Below, piece by piece: positions 48,556 to 58,166 of a stretch of 64,000 bases of DNA. Position numbers and translations under genes: made by a program. The DNA is from Enterococcus sp. BWR-S5. Lineage in GTDB: Bacteria > Bacillota > Bacilli > Lactobacillales > Enterococcaceae. The stretch lies in assembly GCF_016745255.1 (NCBI RefSeq), contig NZ_JADOEQ010000014.1, positions 62,001-126,000 of the forward strand, given 5' to 3'. The notes beneath the pieces are model-generated. The model had not been told where the DNA came from and made no database searches. It was given only the letters and a program-made list of their open reading frames with translations. The stretch's first letter is position 1. Each line of letters opens with the position of its first letter.

Positions 48556-48571
48556 TTAACTTAAAAGTTAA
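48556..48571. promoter_or_regulatory. Palindromic operator at the regulator gene
   Basis: TTAACTT-AA-AAGTTAA, arms perfect, lying 17-32 bp upstream of the regulator start codon. The same half-sites recur at 48719-48725 and 48755-48761 before the transporter operon, which points to autoregulation. Confidence 0.65.
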
Positions 48572-48651
48572 TCCTTTTCTATGTAACAACATTATACCTC
48601 ATATTGATTTTAACTGTATAGTTGTTTTTGGTAATCTTTGATATATTAGTG

Positions 48652-48680
48652 TTGACGACGCTTACATTTGATGATAATTT
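48652..48680 (+). promoter_or_regulatory. Promoter of the ABC/GH2 operon
   Basis: TTGACG (48652-48657), 17 bp, TAATTT (48675-48680). The -10 is weak, as expected for a regulated promoter. Confidence 0.5.
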
Positions 48681-48715
48681 AGCCTTATAAGTACGAAGAA
48701 GAAATAAAAAATACT

Positions 48716-48765
48716 AAAAAGTTAAATTAATAAGAATCAGAATTATTAATATATTTAACTTTTTG
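48716..48765 (+). promoter_or_regulatory. Long inverted repeat/operator before the transporter operon
   Basis: AAAAAGTTAAA and TTTAACTTTTT flank inner arms TTAATAA/TTATTAA around GAATCAGAA. It is downstream of the predicted start of transcription and 20 bp before the lipoprotein start. It carries the AAGTTAA half-site of the regulator palindrome and could also fold as a leader hairpin. Confidence 0.6.
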
Positions 48766-48784
48766 GTAAAACGGAGGAAGAACA

Positions 48785-50053
48785 ATGAAGATGAAGAAAT
48801 TGATCGGTGCAGCACTTATTACTGGGGCGTGTTTTATGGCATTAGCAGCATGTGGAGGTTCAGGAGGCTCCTCTTCATCCAATGAAAAGGAAATCACTTT
48901 TTGGAATCCATTTACAGGTGCTGACAGCTCTAATCTAAAAGCGTTAATCGATGAATACAATAAAACAAATCCGGATTTTAAAATCAAAAATGTTTCGTTA
49001 AAGGAAACAGATATGTATGCGAAAATTCCGACAGTCGTCAATTCAGGTAAGAATATTCCGGACTTGAACATTGTCCATGCAGAACGAATCAAGAATTATA
49101 AAGATAACGATATGCTGGAAACTTATGATGATCTTCTTTCGAACTACTCTGATATAAAAGCAGACAATTATGTTGCTGAAGCGTGGAATCTTGGTGAGCT
49201 TGATGGTGCGAGATATAGTCTGCCGTTTGATATCCATAACTGGGGAACCTATTACAATAAAGAGCTTTTAGAAAAGTATGCGCCTGAGGCATTAGAGGAT
49301 AACATTCTGACGTTTGATGAAATCAAGGCTGCCGGTGAAAAGGCAAAAGCGGATGATGTGAGAGGCATCGCGATTACTTGGGCTAAGCCTAATTTCTTGG
49401 CTACCTTTAAACAAGAAGGTGGGGAGTTGACGGCAGATGGTACAGCACCAACGCTGGACACTTCAGCGTCAAAAGATGCGATGAGTGTGTGGGCTGATTT
49501 GTATCAAGAAGGTGTCACCACAAAAGATGGAGAGGATCCGACACAGCTGTTTTTAGCCGGCAAGCTTCTTTTCTTCCCTGAAGGTATCTGGCTGCAAAAC
49601 AATATCAAGGATGCTGGCTTTGAGTGGGGATTGACTAACTCTCCGCAGCTGTCAGATGATGCAACGAAAATTGTCAATTGGGCTTCTTCTCATCAGTTTG
49701 TGATGTTTAAAAACGCAGACCGTTCAGAAGAAAAAACACAAGGTATCATGGACTTCATCGAGTGGCTGCGTACAAACTCTTTGGAGTGGGCGAAGGCAGG
49801 ACAAAATCCGGCGACCTTGGATATTTTGACAAACGAAGAATACAAGGAAATGCCGCAGTCCTTCTTTATTAATACACCGGAGCAGCAGGAGACCTTGTCA
49901 ATTTTTGACTATAAATACAATGGCTACGTTTCTGAATATTTAGATGCTCATGGATTCGATACGATTTTTGGCAAACAATCAGTTGACGATTTCACTTCTG
50001 GGATGCAAAAGGAAGTAACAGATAAAATCGCTAAGGATCGTTCAAATGACTAA
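48785..50053 (+). CDS. ABC sugar transporter, substrate-binding lipoprotein
   Basis: 422 residues. Signal peptide with lipobox LAAC (Cys at about residue 22) and a Gly/Ser linker. The body is a family 1 extracellular solute-binding protein (KEITFWNPFTGAD, DIHNWGTYYNKELLEKY). RBS GGAGGAAG. It feeds the two permeases that follow. No ATPase is encoded here, so a shared MsmK/UgpC-type ATPase elsewhere is expected. The sugar is probably an oligosaccharide split by the GH2 enzymes. Confidence 0.9.
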   Translation: MKMKKLIGAALITGACFMALAACGGSGGSSSSNEKEITFWNPFTGADSSNLKALIDEYNKTNPDFKIKNVSLKETDMYAKIPTVVNSGKNIPDLNIVHAERIKNYKDNDMLETYDDLLSNYSDIKADNYVAEAWNLGELDGARYSLPFDIHNWGTYYNKELLEKYAPEALEDNILTFDEIKAAGEKAKADDVRGIAITWAKPNFLATFKQEGGELTADGTAPTLDTSASKDAMSVWADLYQEGVTTKDGEDPTQLFLAGKLLFFPEGIWLQNNIKDAGFEWGLTNSPQLSDDATKIVNWASSHQFVMFKNADRSEEKTQGIMDFIEWLRTNSLEWAKAGQNPATLDILTNEEYKEMPQSFFINTPEQQETLSIFDYKYNGYVSEYLDAHGFDTIFGKQSVDDFTSGMQKEVTDKIAKDRSND

Positions 50054-50109
50054 GCTGTTTGGGCTATTGGGTACTCTTCAATACTGAGTATACCTCATCA
50101 CAAACAGCT
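50053..50109 (+). other. Structured RNA hairpin between binding protein and permeases
   Basis: AGCTGTTTG at 50053-50061 pairs with CAAACAGCT at 50101-50109, with an inner GGTACTC/GAGTATACC stem. No T-run follows. Hairpins after binding-protein genes commonly block 3' decay so the lipoprotein is made in excess over the permeases. No other feature is seen in 50110-50248. Confidence 0.6.
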
Positions 50110-50248
50110 GGAAGGAAATGGCAAAGGCAGACGGTTGTAAATCAGATTGCTTGTTGAAGGTTTCAATCAGCGACTTGAAACGAATAGAGCTGTCCCTTTT
50201 GCCATACTCCTGAGATAAGCATTTAACCAAGAAAGGATTGTTCGCAAC

Positions 50249-51160
50249 ATGATGACTTCTACAGAAACGATACCTGCAGAGAGACGCCGTTCGAAGAAAA
50301 AGAAGCTGGTGCCATGGCTGTTTTTGGCACCGCACTTGATTATTTTTTCGATATTTTTCCTGATTCCTGTGGTTTTTGGTATTTATATTTCTTTTACAGA
50401 CTGGGATTTGTTCAGTTCACCGACCTTTGTTGGGCTGGATAATTATAAGGACCTGCTCTTCAATGTAGATTCGACCTTCTATGAGCAGTTAAGGATTGGT
50501 TTGAAAAATACATTTCTTTTCGTCTTGTTCTCCGTGCCGTTTTGTATCGCAGTTCCGTTGTTATTGGCTGCTGCACTGAATACAAAACCAAAATTAGGAA
50601 AGCTCTTCCAGTCTATTTTTTACATGCCGTCTCTCTTTGCGATATCGGCAGTGGTGATTATTTGGACACTGATTTTCAATGTAAACTATGGACCAATTAA
50701 TACTTTGTTGGAGACAGACACACCTTGGACAGGTACGCAGCCTTATGCCTGGCTTGCGTTGGTAGCGGTGACTGTTTGGTGGACTATCGGCGGGAATATG
50801 ATTATCTATCAGGCTGCGCTGAATGGGATATCCAAGGATTTTTATGAGGCAGCCGATATTGATGGCGCAACAGCCTTTCAGAAATTTTTTAAGATTACCT
50901 TGCCAGCGATTAGAGGGCAGATTTTATACACTGTTGTGATGACTACGATTGCTCAATTCAATGTGTATGGTCAGCCGTTGATGCTGACAGCGGGCGGCCC
51001 CAATAACTCAACACGGGTGTTGCTAATGTATATTCAGCAAAATGCCTTCGGCTCAGGTCAATCCATCGCCGGAATTGCATCAGCAATGGCCGTGATTCTA
51101 GGCGTCTGTATTATGGCTGTATCAGCTGTTCAGTTCAAATTTTTGCGAAATAAAGATTAG
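50249..51160 (+). CDS. ABC sugar transporter permease 1
   Basis: 303 residues, six helices, MalF/UgpA type. The EAA loop is DFYEAADIDGATAFQKFFKITLP (about 205-227). A basic N-terminus (ERRRSKKKK) precedes the first helix. ATG 50249 or 50252. It pairs with the next permease. Confidence 0.92.
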   Translation: MMTSTETIPAERRRSKKKKLVPWLFLAPHLIIFSIFFLIPVVFGIYISFTDWDLFSSPTFVGLDNYKDLLFNVDSTFYEQLRIGLKNTFLFVLFSVPFCIAVPLLLAAALNTKPKLGKLFQSIFYMPSLFAISAVVIIWTLIFNVNYGPINTLLETDTPWTGTQPYAWLALVAVTVWWTIGGNMIIYQAALNGISKDFYEAADIDGATAFQKFFKITLPAIRGQILYTVVMTTIAQFNVYGQPLMLTAGGPNNSTRVLLMYIQQNAFGSGQSIAGIASAMAVILGVCIMAVSAVQFKFLRNKD

Positions 51161-51171
51161 GAGGCACGAGG

Positions 51172-52008
51172 ATGAAAAAGAGTCCAATATCAAAAATCAT
51201 TGCATTTATCTTTTTAGTGTTGATGGCCGTCATTTGGATCGTGCCATTATTATACGGTGTACTGACTTCGTTTAAATCAGAAATGGAGTTGATGACTGCC
51301 GGATTTAAGCTGTTACCGATTGAATGGGTGCTGACAAACTACACGGAGCTTTTAGTAAATAATTCCAGTACTCCTCTTGTGAAGTGGTTTCTGAATTCAT
51401 TGTTTATTTCTGTCACTCACACCTTGTTGGTTGTTGTCGTGGTTTCCTTCTCTGCCTTTGCTTACAGTCGGCTTTCCTTTAAGGGAAAGAATGTTTTGTT
51501 CTCTTTTTTGCTGGCGAGCATGATGTTTCCCAGCGTAGTGAACTTGATTCCTCTCTATAAAATCGTTGATATTTTAGGCTGGGTAAATACACCGTTGGCA
51601 ATGATTGTTCCGGGAGCAGCCGGCGTGTTCAATATTTTTTTGGTGAAGCAGTTTATGGATAACATTCCAAAGGATTTCGACGAAGCAGCTCAGATTGATG
51701 GGGCAGGAGAATGGCTGATTTTCAGAAAAATTATTTTTCCGTTGATTAAGCCGGTTCTATTGGTTGTGTCGCTCTTTGCTTTCACTGGTTCGTGGAATGA
51801 TTTCCTATGGCCATCTATTGTCTTCAATGATATTGAAAAAATGCCGATTACTTCCGGTTTACAACTGCTTCAGGGGATGTATCAGGCGCAGCCAACCTTA
51901 TTGATGGCAGGAGCCTTGGTTGCGATTATTCCGACATTTATCTTGTATCTAGTAGCTCAAAAATACTTTTTGCAGTCAATGTCATTGTCTGCCGGCGTGA
52001 AAGGATAG
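51172..52008 (+). CDS. ABC sugar transporter permease 2
   Basis: 278 residues, six helices, MalG/UgpE type. The EAA loop is PKDFDEAAQIDGAGEWLIFRKI. RBS AGGAGGCACGAGG, 11 bp after permease 1. It ends in the family-typical YFLQSMSLSAGVKG. Confidence 0.92.
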   Translation: MKKSPISKIIAFIFLVLMAVIWIVPLLYGVLTSFKSEMELMTAGFKLLPIEWVLTNYTELLVNNSSTPLVKWFLNSLFISVTHTLLVVVVVSFSAFAYSRLSFKGKNVLFSFLLASMMFPSVVNLIPLYKIVDILGWVNTPLAMIVPGAAGVFNIFLVKQFMDNIPKDFDEAAQIDGAGEWLIFRKIIFPLIKPVLLVVSLFAFTGSWNDFLWPSIVFNDIEKMPITSGLQLLQGMYQAQPTLLMAGALVAIIPTFILYLVAQKYFLQSMSLSAGVKG

Positions 52009-52014
52009 GAGAAA

Positions 52015-52425
52015 ATGAATCGAAAAAGAGAACGACAGCTCATCCGAATTCTAGGGATTTGGCAAATATTGGATGGACTGCTGACAATAGTTGTTTATGG
52101 ATTCTATCAACAACAGGTGTTCTCCGGAGTCACTACTGCTGGAGAAACACAGGTGAATGCGATTCAAGCGGTGTTTGGTAATGTCTTTATGTTTGTTTGC
52201 ACCTTTGGCACGTTACTGATTGGTTTGGGCTTAATCAATCTGGTCATTAGTAAACGTTACATAAAGGATAATCAGGTAAATGTCAAAATTGGTGTGTATT
52301 TAATCCTTCAAGGGCTTCTATCCTATTTTATTTTGGATATTATCAGCCTTGCGTTGGCAATGTCGGCAGGAGTTATCTTATTGGCTCGAAACAAAGGGAT
52401 TAAATGGCAGACTCAAAAAACTTAG
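52015..52425 (+). CDS. Small integral membrane protein of the sugar operon
   Basis: 136 residues with three or four hydrophobic segments (LDGLLTIVVYGFYQQQ, VFMFVCTFGTLLIGLGLINLVI, VYLILQGLLSYFILDIISLALAMSAGVILLA) and basic ends. RBS ATAGGAG, 6 bp after the permease. Not a known transporter subunit; I do not recognise the family. Co-transcription suggests an accessory role in uptake. Confidence 0.65.
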   Translation: MNRKRERQLIRILGIWQILDGLLTIVVYGFYQQQVFSGVTTAGETQVNAIQAVFGNVFMFVCTFGTLLIGLGLINLVISKRYIKDNQVNVKIGVYLILQGLLSYFILDIISLALAMSAGVILLARNKGIKWQTQKT

Positions 52426-52440
52426 TTGGGAGTTAAGAAT

Positions 52441-54249
52441 ATGATGCGTGTTGAATATCCTCGTCCGCAGTTTAGGCGTGAAAGCTTTTTGATTTTAAAC
52501 GGGGAGTGGTCCTTTGCATTTGATGATGAGAATAGTGGGTTGGAGGAAAGCTGGTATGAGCACTCGAAAGCCTTCCACCAGACAATCCAAGTGCCTTTTG
52601 TCTATCAAGCTTCATTGAGCGGTATCGATGATCGAAGCGTTCATGATATTGTTTGGTATCAAAAAGGGTTTGACTGGGAAAAAAGAAAAAACAAGAAAAC
52701 GCTGCTGCATTTTGGTGCCGTCGATTATCAGGCGGATGTGTATGTGAATGACCGTTATGTCGGTCAACATATCGGTGGCCATACGTCTTTTAGCTTTGAT
52801 ATCACGAATTTTCTGGTTGATGGGCAGCAATCCATCACCGTTCGCGCTTGGGACCCTCATGATGATGAAACGATTCCGAGAGGCAAGCAGTTTTGGGAAG
52901 CAGAGTCGCGAGGGATTTGGTATACGAACAGCACTGGTATTTGGCAGACGGTCTGGTTGGAAGAAGTCGATACTAGGCACATAGAAAAAGTAGCGTTCAC
53001 ACCAAATCTGGACGAAGGCAGTGTTCTTTTATCGGTTACTGTGCCTAAACAAGCTTTAGGGAGTGTGTTGCGTTACAAGATTTCATTTAAGGACACGGTA
53101 ATTGTAGAGGATCAAACGACGTTGCTTTCACCCTGTACAAAACGAAGTGTTGATATTTACAACCACAAGATTTTTCGGACGAATTTTCATGACCATGGTT
53201 GGACTTGGTCTCCGGAGCATCCGAATTTGTTTGATGTGTCATTGGAGCTGCTGGTTGATGGTGAAGTAACCGATTGTGTAGAGAGCTATTTCGGAATGAG
53301 AAAAATTCATGTAGAAAACGGCATGATTTTCCTGAATAACCAGCCTTATTACCAAAAATTGATTTTGGATCAGGGCTATTGGCCGGAAGGGCTGTTAACA
53401 GCACCATCTGATGCTGCGTTTATCAAGGATATTCAATTGGCGAAAGAAATGGGCTTTAATGGTTGTCGGAAGCATCAGAAAGTAGAAGACCCACGTTATC
53501 TCTATTGGGCAGATAAGCTGGGCTTTATTGTTTGGGGAGAATGTGCGTCTGCGCCAGTGTATACCTCAGATGCAGCTGCCAGACTCACACAGGAGTGGGT
53601 TGAAATCATTGAACGGGATTATAATCATCCTTCTATCGTCACGTGGGTACCGCTAAACGAAAGCTGGGGCATCCCCGATATCCATCTGAATACGCAGCAG
53701 CAGAGCTTTTCCCGCAGTATTTATCACTACTTACACGCGCTGGACACGACTCGATTGGTTATTTCGAACGATGGCTGGGAAATGACAGAGACGGATATCT
53801 GTGCGATTCACAATTACAGCCACGGGGAAAAGGAAGAAGTGAAGAAGTATCGCTATTTCAAGGATAGCCTTGCAGATGTAGAGGGCTTAATCCAGCATCC
53901 ACCGGGGAAATGGGCAACCTTTGCCAAGGGGTTTGCTTATCAAAACCAACCGATTCTATTGACGGAATTTGGCGGTATCGGCTACGAAATTGGTGGACAA
54001 ACTGGCTGGGGATATACGTCTGCTGGGAATGAAGCGGAATTTTTAGATGACTATGGTCGAATCATGGATGCAATCTACAGCTCGCGCGCATTGTGGGGGT
54101 ACTGCTATACACAGCTAGCAGATGTCGAACAGGAAATCAACGGCTTGCTGACCTATGACCGTCAACCAAAGGTCTCGTTAGAAGCGATTAAAGAAATCAA
54201 TGACCAGTATCATCCGGAACGGATTTTTATTGGAAATCAACAGAAATGA
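52441..54249 (+). CDS. Glycoside hydrolase family 2 enzyme 1
   Basis: 602 residues from ATG 52441 (GGGAG upstream). The GH2 layout is present: sugar-binding jelly roll (about 20-180), Ig-like domain and TIM barrel. The acid/base Glu is about residue 407 in WVPLNESWG and the nucleophile Glu about 509 in LLTEFGG. It is the size of bacterial beta-glucuronidases (about 600), but the glucuronate-specific N-K motif is not obvious, so beta-galactosidase, mannosidase or other GH2 activity is possible. No signal peptide: it acts on imported sugar. Confidence 0.85.
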   Translation: MMRVEYPRPQFRRESFLILNGEWSFAFDDENSGLEESWYEHSKAFHQTIQVPFVYQASLSGIDDRSVHDIVWYQKGFDWEKRKNKKTLLHFGAVDYQADVYVNDRYVGQHIGGHTSFSFDITNFLVDGQQSITVRAWDPHDDETIPRGKQFWEAESRGIWYTNSTGIWQTVWLEEVDTRHIEKVAFTPNLDEGSVLLSVTVPKQALGSVLRYKISFKDTVIVEDQTTLLSPCTKRSVDIYNHKIFRTNFHDHGWTWSPEHPNLFDVSLELLVDGEVTDCVESYFGMRKIHVENGMIFLNNQPYYQKLILDQGYWPEGLLTAPSDAAFIKDIQLAKEMGFNGCRKHQKVEDPRYLYWADKLGFIVWGECASAPVYTSDAAARLTQEWVEIIERDYNHPSIVTWVPLNESWGIPDIHLNTQQQSFSRSIYHYLHALDTTRLVISNDGWEMTETDICAIHNYSHGEKEEVKKYRYFKDSLADVEGLIQHPPGKWATFAKGFAYQNQPILLTEFGGIGYEIGGQTGWGYTSAGNEAEFLDDYGRIMDAIYSSRALWGYCYTQLADVEQEINGLLTYDRQPKVSLEAIKEINDQYHPERIFIGNQQK

Positions 54250-54257
54250 GGGGAAGT

Positions 54258-56024
54258 ATGAAAACAATTAGACGTGAACATCCGCGTCCACAGTTTATTC
54301 GTGAGAATTGGACGCTTTTGGATGGAACATGGGCTTTTCGATTTGATGATGAGAATGAGGGGATGGAAGCTGGTTGGGCGCAAGGCTTATCTCAGATAGT
54401 AGATATCCAAGTTCCCTTTACCTATGAAACTGAGAAAAGCGGAATTAACAATCAAGCACATCACTCGGTTGTCTGGTATGAAAAGCAGCTAACATTAGAT
54501 GAAGCAAAGCGCTATACGATTATCTTTGAAGGCGCTGATTATTATAGTCAGGTTTGGCTGAATGGTCAGTTGCTAGGAACACATCGTGGGGCATATGAAC
54601 GATTTGAGTTTGATTTAACTGGTATTGTACAGGGAGAAAATCGCTTGGTCATCCGTGTAGAAGATTCCCTTGCGTGTGAACAGCCTAGAGGAAAACAACG
54701 TTGGCTAAAGGACAATTTCGGTTGTTGGTATGTCCAGACAACTGGTATTTGGAAATCGGTTTGGTTAGAGGAACAATACTCTCCAAAACGCCTTTCTTCT
54801 GTCAAAATGACACCAAACGTGGATAGCGATCAAATTATTTTTGAACCGATTGTTAAGGGGAGTACAGTAGAGTCGGAGCAGGAACTTATTTTTGAAGCTG
54901 AAGTCACCTTTGAAGGCAGTCGAGTTAGTTCATATCGAGGGATTCTACCCCACACGATGACACCGATTGCATTGGAAACAAGAGTGAAGAAGGATGCCTG
55001 CTGGGGCACTAAACAATGGTCTCCTGAGACGCCTTACCTTTATAATGTGACCTTCCGTTTATACACAGAGGAGGGACAGCTGCTTGATGAGGTTTCCAGC
55101 TATTTTGGTATGCGAAAAATCGCGATTAGAAATGGACAGGTATTGTTGAACAACCACCAGCTGTATCAACGGCTGATTTTAGACCAAGGCTATTGGGAGG
55201 AATCAGGTCTGACACCACCATCCGTTGCTGCTTTGGAGAAGGACATTGACCGTATTGTTGAGATGGGCTATAACGGCTTACGAAAGCATCAGAAGCTTGA
55301 GGATGAGCGCTTTTTATATCTGTGCGATGAAAAAGGGGTATTAGTCTGGTCGGAAATGGCCTCAACCTATGCCTTCAACGATCAAGCGGTGGATAATTTT
55401 ATCGATGAATGGCTGGCAATTGTTCGTCAAAATTACAATCATCCATCAATCATCACCTGGGTTCCGTTCAATGAATCTTGGGGTATCAAGGGAATTGAAC
55501 AAGATGAGAAGCAGCAGCACTTTACGGAGAGTGTCTATTATTTAACGAAAACAATTGATTCTGAACGACCTGTAATCACAAATGATGGCTGGGTTCATAC
55601 CATTTCCGATATTATCACGCTTCATGACTACGAGGAATACGAGCAGCTGTTTAGTGAGCGATACGAAGATAAAGAAGCAGTGCTAAATGAGGCGTATCAG
55701 TTTAATAAGGATTTCTATGCATTCGCTGATGGCTACAGCTATAAAGGACAGCCGATCATGATTTCTGAGTTTGGCGGTATTGCCTTTACCACAGAGAAGC
55801 AGGAGGACTGGGGCTATGGCAATCAGGTAGAAAACGAACAGGCCTTCATGACTCGTTTTGACGGGATTCATCGTGCCATCCAAGAGCTGCCGTACATTGT
55901 CGGGTATTGCTATACGCAGCTGACAGATGTCGAGCAAGAGGTGAACGGTCTGCTTACCACTGACCGAGCCCCTAAGGTTGATTTAGAAGAGATTAAAAAG
56001 ATTAATGAACGACGGTTGAAGTGA
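54258..56024 (+). CDS. Glycoside hydrolase family 2 enzyme 2 (paralogue)
   Basis: 588 residues from ATG 54258 (GAGGGGAAG upstream); an ATG at 54246 overlapping the previous stop is less likely. Similar to enzyme 1 throughout (REHPRPQFIREN start, LILDQGYWEESG, acid/base Glu about 406 in VPFNESWG, nucleophile in ISEFGG). The two barrels keep all catalytic residues. Differences cluster in the Ig-like domain, so they may act on different linkages of the same glycan. Confidence 0.85.
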   Translation: MKTIRREHPRPQFIRENWTLLDGTWAFRFDDENEGMEAGWAQGLSQIVDIQVPFTYETEKSGINNQAHHSVVWYEKQLTLDEAKRYTIIFEGADYYSQVWLNGQLLGTHRGAYERFEFDLTGIVQGENRLVIRVEDSLACEQPRGKQRWLKDNFGCWYVQTTGIWKSVWLEEQYSPKRLSSVKMTPNVDSDQIIFEPIVKGSTVESEQELIFEAEVTFEGSRVSSYRGILPHTMTPIALETRVKKDACWGTKQWSPETPYLYNVTFRLYTEEGQLLDEVSSYFGMRKIAIRNGQVLLNNHQLYQRLILDQGYWEESGLTPPSVAALEKDIDRIVEMGYNGLRKHQKLEDERFLYLCDEKGVLVWSEMASTYAFNDQAVDNFIDEWLAIVRQNYNHPSIITWVPFNESWGIKGIEQDEKQQHFTESVYYLTKTIDSERPVITNDGWVHTISDIITLHDYEEYEQLFSERYEDKEAVLNEAYQFNKDFYAFADGYSYKGQPIMISEFGGIAFTTEKQEDWGYGNQVENEQAFMTRFDGIHRAIQELPYIVGYCYTQLTDVEQEVNGLLTTDRAPKVDLEEIKKINERRLK

Positions 56025-56183
56025 GAAAATGATTGAGAGATTAATCAAGCCAATTCTTTACAAAGAAGTGACATAAACAGCGTGTTTGCTATATAAGCAT
56101 GAAAGTATCCCTTAGAATTCCTGAAATATACAGGACTTGGTGCGTTGCCTATCTAGGAGGATTTCCGAAGAAAAATATAAGAA

Positions 56184-56230
56184 GCAATAATCCGGAAAGT
56201 AATGGTGATTTCCGGGTTATTTGCTTTTGT
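56184..56230 (+). terminator. Terminator of the ABC/GH2 operon
   Basis: CAATAATCCGGAAA pairs with TTTCCGGGTTATTTG with one mismatch, followed by CTTTTG. The rest of 56025-56345 has no gene; AGCAAG/CTTGCT near 56294-56317 can form a small hairpin in the msrA leader. Confidence 0.7.
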
Positions 56231-56345
56231 CATGTTGAAGATTCAATTTTTCGCCAACTCCCCAAATATGTGCTAAATTTCAGGTAAGTATTTAAGCAAG
56301 GAGTGTAGACTGCTTGCTGTAATCGGACGTAAAGGAGGAGCACTT

Positions 56346-56888
56346 ATGTCTAGAGAAGAAGAGCTGCTACAGGATATCTATAATCTGATTCTCAATTCCG
56401 GCACACGAGAATGGGAACGAGCACAGCTGGTTCATGCAAAAAATACGTTAGAAAATGATGCAGATTTCAAGGGCGAGCTGTCGAAGCTGGAAGCCATTTT
56501 TCGTCCGCTTGCTTTGAGGAATAATCTGACCCCTGATGTGACTGATTTCTATTTAAAGCTGAAAGGGGAAGCAGGTAACCGCGCGCCGACAGAGCAAGTA
56601 ATACATCCGATTGATGACCCTGCTTATCAAGAAATTGCCGTCTTCGCCGGGGGCTGTTTTTGGTGTATGGTTGAGCCGTTTGAAACAAAAAGGGGAATTG
56701 TTTCTGTTTTGTCAGGCTATACAGGTGGTAATATAGATAAACCGACCTATGATCAGGTACACAGTGGAACAACAGGACATGTCAAAGCAGTAGAAATCAT
56801 TTTTGATACTCGTATCATCAGCTATGAGGAGCTTGTGACCCTTTATTGGCAAATCACAGATCCGACAGATGCTTTTGGACAATTTTAG
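56346..56888 (+). pseudogene. msrA: msrA truncated by element integration
   Basis: 180 residues remain. Residues 1-75 are the helical N-terminal extension found in Lactobacillales MsrA; the catalytic domain starts at about 96 with GGCFWC (Cys104). The frame stops right after DPTDAFGQF, where intact MsrA goes on for about 120-130 residues with a DRG-x-NYRPVIF segment. Loss of the rest of the substrate site should abolish methionine-S-sulfoxide reduction unless the fragment is restored on excision. The integrase is encoded 75 bp downstream in the opposite direction. RBS AAAGGAGGAG. Confidence 0.88.
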
Positions 56889-56962
56889 AGTTTTTTGAAT
56901 GGCTTTAAATCAACGTTTGTTTGAACATTTTCTTATTTTGACTACCCCGCTGACTACCCTTT
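56862..56962. other. Left attachment site (attL) region of the integrated element
   Basis: The switch from conserved msrA codons (ACAGATGCTTTTGGACAATTT, near 56867-56886, shown here only in part) to unrelated sequence marks the junction, and the integrase stop is at 56963. The crossover core cannot be fixed without the right end; it probably lies in the last conserved msrA codons. Confidence 0.65.
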
Positions 56963-58093
56963 TCATAATTTCATATAATTCAAAAACTTATCAGCAGTTT
57001 CTTTTTCGGCTTCTTTCGTAACGTGAGTGTAAATTTCTAATGTGGTATTAATGCTATTGTGGCCCAAGCGTTCTTGAACCTGTTTAATACTTGCACCAGC
57101 TTCAAATAATAAAGAAGCATGTGTATGTCTGAAACCGTGCGGAGTGATGTTGTATTCAGCGTAATTTCTTAAGATATCATTTAAAAATGCATTGTGCAGC
57201 AATTCGTTTTTATTGTTACTGAAAACTAATTGATTTTCTTCCTTCTTCACTCGAACGCCTCGCGACAATAGATATTTTTTTTGTTCAAACTTCCATTTTT
57301 TTAATAAGCTTGCAGTATCCACGTCTACCGAGATTGTTCTATTTGAGTTGGTTGTCTTAGTCGTGGTGATGTGAGCCTTCCCATCCAAATAGTATCCAGT
57401 TTTTGATACAGTCAATGAGTTTGTTACAAAATCTATATCAGACCAACAAAGGGCGGCTAACTCTCCTTTACGAAGTCCGGTGTACGCCAGCACATGGAAC
57501 ATGAGAAAAACGAACGGTTCATCATTCCGCTTTACATCTTCAAGAAATTCCTTCAGTCGTAGTTTATCCAAAAAGTTACTTTCTTTCGTCCGCTCTTTTT
57601 CTTTTGCTCGAGGAATCAGAATCTTATCCATTGGATTATACTGAATAAGATTCATGGATAAAGCATAGTTAAAAACTTTTTTCGTATAACTACGCAAGCG
57701 AGAGGGCGCTCCCTTTTCATTCCATTCATTTACAACATTCTGACAATAAGCAGCATTAATTTTGTTTATCCTCTTACTACCAAAGTTAGGTAATATCTGG
57801 TTGTCAAAAAGATAAGTAACCCTTTGCGAAGTAGAGGGTTTGACACTCAATTTATAATTCTCAAACCATAGTTCATAAATATCTTTAAAAGAACTAAAGT
57901 CTTGCTTAACGAAACTATTAGATTCGACTTCAAGTTGTAATTGAGCAAGAGCCAATTTAGCTTCTTTTGCTGTTCTGAACCCTCGTCGAGTAGTACGTTT
58001 CTTTTTTCCGGTTAATGGATCAACGCCTAAGTAAGTTTGAAACATGTAGGCTTGTGATCCGTCTGCTTTTACATATTTTTTTATTGTAGCCAC
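56963..58093 (-). CDS. int: Tyrosine site-specific integrase
   Basis: 376 residues from GTG 58093 (GGAGGAGTGAGAAC upstream on this strand); an upstream ATG at 58117 is less likely. N-terminal AP2-like DNA-binding domain (YMFQTYLGVDPLTGKKKRTTRRGF), SAM-like core-binding domain, and catalytic domain with Arg in TGLRKGEL, HxxR in HGFRHTHASLLFEAG, His in LGHNSINTT and Tyr in EIYTHV. It is the Tn916/phage-type integrase that recombines attP with attB in msrA. Confidence 0.95.
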   Translation of the reverse strand: MATIKKYVKADGSQAYMFQTYLGVDPLTGKKKRTTRRGFRTAKEAKLALAQLQLEVESNSFVKQDFSSFKDIYELWFENYKLSVKPSTSQRVTYLFDNQILPNFGSKRINKINAAYCQNVVNEWNEKGAPSRLRSYTKKVFNYALSMNLIQYNPMDKILIPRAKEKERTKESNFLDKLRLKEFLEDVKRNDEPFVFLMFHVLAYTGLRKGELAALCWSDIDFVTNSLTVSKTGYYLDGKAHITTTKTTNSNRTISVDVDTASLLKKWKFEQKKYLLSRGVRVKKEENQLVFSNNKNELLHNAFLNDILRNYAEYNITPHGFRHTHASLLFEAGASIKQVQERLGHNSINTTLEIYTHVTKEAEKETADKFLNYMKL

Positions 58094-58166
58094 CGTTCTC
58101 ACTCCTCCAACATACATCTATTGCATGTTAATTTTTGTCTCAATTTCCTATTGTAGAAAATTGAAA

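Noticed and set aside
56099-56287. Open frame of 62 codons before msrA
   Set aside because: It runs across the terminator hairpin at 56184-56230, has no ribosome binding site and an odd composition.
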